DNA of 64,000 bases from Denitrovibrio sp. Its GTDB lineage: Bacteria > Chrysiogenota > Deferribacteres > Deferribacterales > Geovibrionaceae. The translations under genes were made by a program, and so were the position numbers. This document shows, in pieces, positions 62,471 through 64,000 of the stretch. The stretch is from the NCBI GenBank assembly GCA_002869185.1, contig PKTN01000004.1, positions 124,001 through 188,000 of the forward strand, given 5' to 3'. The notes below the pieces were generated by a model. That model worked only from the letters and a program-made list of their open reading frames with translations. It ran no database searches and was not told the origin of the DNA. How positions within the stretch are numbered: the first letter of the stretch is position 1; each line of letters opens with the position of its first letter.

Positions 62471-64000
62471 TGTAGAACCTCCAGCTTGTTTGTTATTTTG
62501 ATTGGGTTACTATCTATATGGATACTGGCTCCTATTAGGGGACCTGTGCCGTATTTCGATTTAATATTGAGCCCTGAAGTCGTATTTATTATGTTGTCGT
62601 GTGTGGTTACTAGGGTAGTTTTATTAGCCTCAGAGTGTAGGAATGTCTTTGCTCTGTTGATGGCTGTTGTGTGGTCGCATATTGACTCCTCTACGAGTTT
62701 CTTCACGTCACCTGTTTCTCCAGTGAGGAGGTATGCGATGTTTTCTAAATAGACGCAAAATGTCATGTCTGAAGCTATGTTTGATGTTATTTCGTATAGA
62801 TCGTAGGTCGTTAGGTATCTTACTGCCATCATTTGGCATGAAGAATCGCTGACCACTCTTTTACCAGTGGCAGTGACGCCTTCAGTGAGTGTGGTATTGG
62901 CTGGTTTTGAAAGTTTACCAATACCATTTTCAAAGAAGACATCTTCGGTGATCTCTTCAGTAATGCTTTTTTGTAGGGCTTTTAGTGATGTTGCATTTGT
63001 ATTGAGAGTTTTACCTAGAGAACCATAAACTCTTAGGCTGATTTGTCCGCCAATCTTTTTCTTTCTGATTGATGGCTCGATGGTGATATAGTCGTCGCCC
63101 CTCTTGCCATAGATTACTTCTACGCATGAATATCGCTTTTTTGGTTCCACCTTTATCCAGTCGAGAATATTTGATGGTTCGTATGTCGGGTTTGACTTAG
63201 AGGTGTTGAATATAAGGTTATTTGAAGGCAGCTGCCTTGCGTAGTTACCAGATGCTTCTGAGAGCTTTCTTGCGAATTTATAAGAAGAATAACTACCGTT
63301 AATGCTAGCTGATAAGAACTGATCACCAGCAAATATAATATCTCCAAACTGAGCTACAGCATCTGTTGCCAGCTGATAGTTGTATGAAATGATCTTTTTG
63401 CGACTAGTTGCCATAGACTCCGCCTCTATCTCTATCCCCTTGTAAGATGACGTAGATGAGGTGGTAGTGAAGTTGTAGTCGATATCGTTTATTGAGATTA
63501 AAAGCTCTGTTGGGATACTATTTAGAAAGCTGAAGCTGGCATTTAGTGACATCGGCTTATTATTCCCAAATAAAGTCAAACTCGCCTTTTTCAACTTGGT
63601 TGTAATCTCTATCCCGTCAGCATACACAGTGAGGGTGTCATCTATTAGCTTAGTTGTAGCTTGAGGAAACGCGATATCTATAGAGCCTTGTAAGTTGTTT
63701 TTGGTTAAAGGTGTAGATATGTTTATAGTGTTAGCTAAACTTGAGTTACCTATAGTGTTGTCTATTGATAGAGTATTGTTTGTGAGATCAGATAGTTGGG
63801 TTGATATATCAACTGAGTGATCAAATCCGCAGGTGTTGATAAGCTTAACTGATTCGGTGGCTGTATCCATACCAGAAAGAGAGAAACTACATTCTATTGT
63901 TTCATATATAGACTCAGTGTGTGACGGATTTATCTCAAAAACCCCTCCTTCTGAGAGGATAGATATAACATTTATACTGTTTGTAATAGAAAGATCACTC
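62458..64000 (-). CDS. large phage tail-module structural protein, 5' end outside window
   Basis: The frame is open from 62458 to the window edge at 64000. The first in-frame ATG (63870) has no ribosome site, and the codons upstream (TIECSFSLSG; GGVFEINPSHTESIYE) read like the same protein, so the true start is outside. More than 514 residues, beta-rich, with repeated ISTPLTK/STQLSDL-type strands. It may be a tail tip or hub protein, but no family is certain. Confidence 0.8.
   Translation of the reverse strand, partial: SDLSITNSINVISILSEGGVFEINPSHTESIYETIECSFSLSGMDTATESVKLINTCGFDHSVDISTQLSDLTNNTLSIDNTIGNSSLANTINISTPLTKNNLQGSIDIAFPQATTKLIDDTLTVYADGIEITTKLKKASLTLFGNNKPMSLNASFSFLNSIPTELLISINDIDYNFTTTSSTSSYKGIEIEAESMATSRKKIISYNYQLATDAVAQFGDIIFAGDQFLSASINGSYSSYKFARKLSEASGNYARQLPSNNLIFNTSKSNPTYEPSNILDWIKVEPKKRYSCVEVIYGKRGDDYITIEPSIRKKKIGGQISLRVYGSLGKTLNTNATSLKALQKSITEEITEDVFFENGIGKLSKPANTTLTEGVTATGKRVVSDSSCQMMAVRYLTTYDLYEITSNIASDMTFCVYLENIAYLLTGETGDVKKLVEESICDHTTAINRAKTFLHSEANKTTLVTTHDNIINTTSGLNIKSKYGTGPLIGASIHIDSNPIKITNKLEVLQWQK

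Noticed and set aside
1-64000. CRISPR arrays, insertion sequences, tRNA and rRNA genes
   Set aside because: No regularly spaced repeats with unique spacers, no transposase-like protein and no recognisable RNA gene was found by reading the sequence.

Overview
The window is about 64 kb of AT-rich chromosome from a Gram-negative, anaerobically respiring, chemotactic bacterium. A molybdenum oxidoreductase with a TAT leader, several Fe-S proteins, a formate/nitrite channel, HQWRQP-type histidine kinases, a diguanylate cyclase, a CheZ-type phosphatase and lipoproteins together suggest Deferribacterota (Denitrovibrio/Geovibrio-like). That placement is an inference from gene style, not a search result. 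No tRNA, rRNA, CRISPR array or transposase was recognised.

Layout. 1-2949: end of an unknown gene, then a DMSO-reductase-family catalytic subunit (broken by an in-frame TGA) and its four-cluster Fe-S subunit. 2973-7330: a small hypothetical gene, a CARDB-type lipoprotein and a lipid-transfer/HEAT-like protein, closed by a decayed copy of the small gene's 3' end. 7396-15745: signalling and redox genes (CHASE-PAS-GGDEF, cupin, quinone reductase-like, two Fe-S proteins, a histidine kinase). 15850-25263: typA, a tautomerase, an SDR, a GIY-YIG-like protein, an EF-hand protein beside a two-component system, a GNAT and a nitronate-monooxygenase-like enzyme. 25544-29235: a FliG-middle-domain-like gene convergent with a 1069-residue STAND regulator. 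29236-43401: a candidate structured RNA, a queuosine-mannosyltransferase-like enzyme, FocA/NirC, MscS, a permease with a mini-thioredoxin, a CsgG-like lipoprotein, threonine ammonia-lyase, a Gate-domain protein, an M1-ChaN-PDZ fusion, YgiQ and an acyl-CoA synthetase. 43833-47500: a leftward DUF2062-MinD-CheW-CheZ operon. 47823-50458: an XRE regulator, then glnB-amt under a sigma-54-like promoter. 50632-52893: a PAS histidine kinase. 52890-64000: a leftward phage-tail-like module with an array of four tail-fibre paralogues, continuing beyond the window.

Three observations stand out. First, the CheW gene ends at A_AAA_AAG followed at once by TAA. The next reading frame has no usable start codon; it encodes a repeat-rich acidic linker and a CheZ domain, and a GC-rich hairpin lies just downstream of the slippery site. 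A CheW-CheZ fusion made by programmed -1 frameshifting or transcriptional slippage is therefore likely. Second, at least six otherwise intact genes carry a single in-frame stop codon, with a seventh probable. All can be explained by G:C to T:A transversions, which points to a mutator history, strain mixture or sequencing damage. Third, the tail-fibre paralogues are separated by near-perfect 32-bp palindromes, and the spacers carry copies of the 3' end of the neighbouring histidine kinase gene, so the duplication probably happened at this locus.
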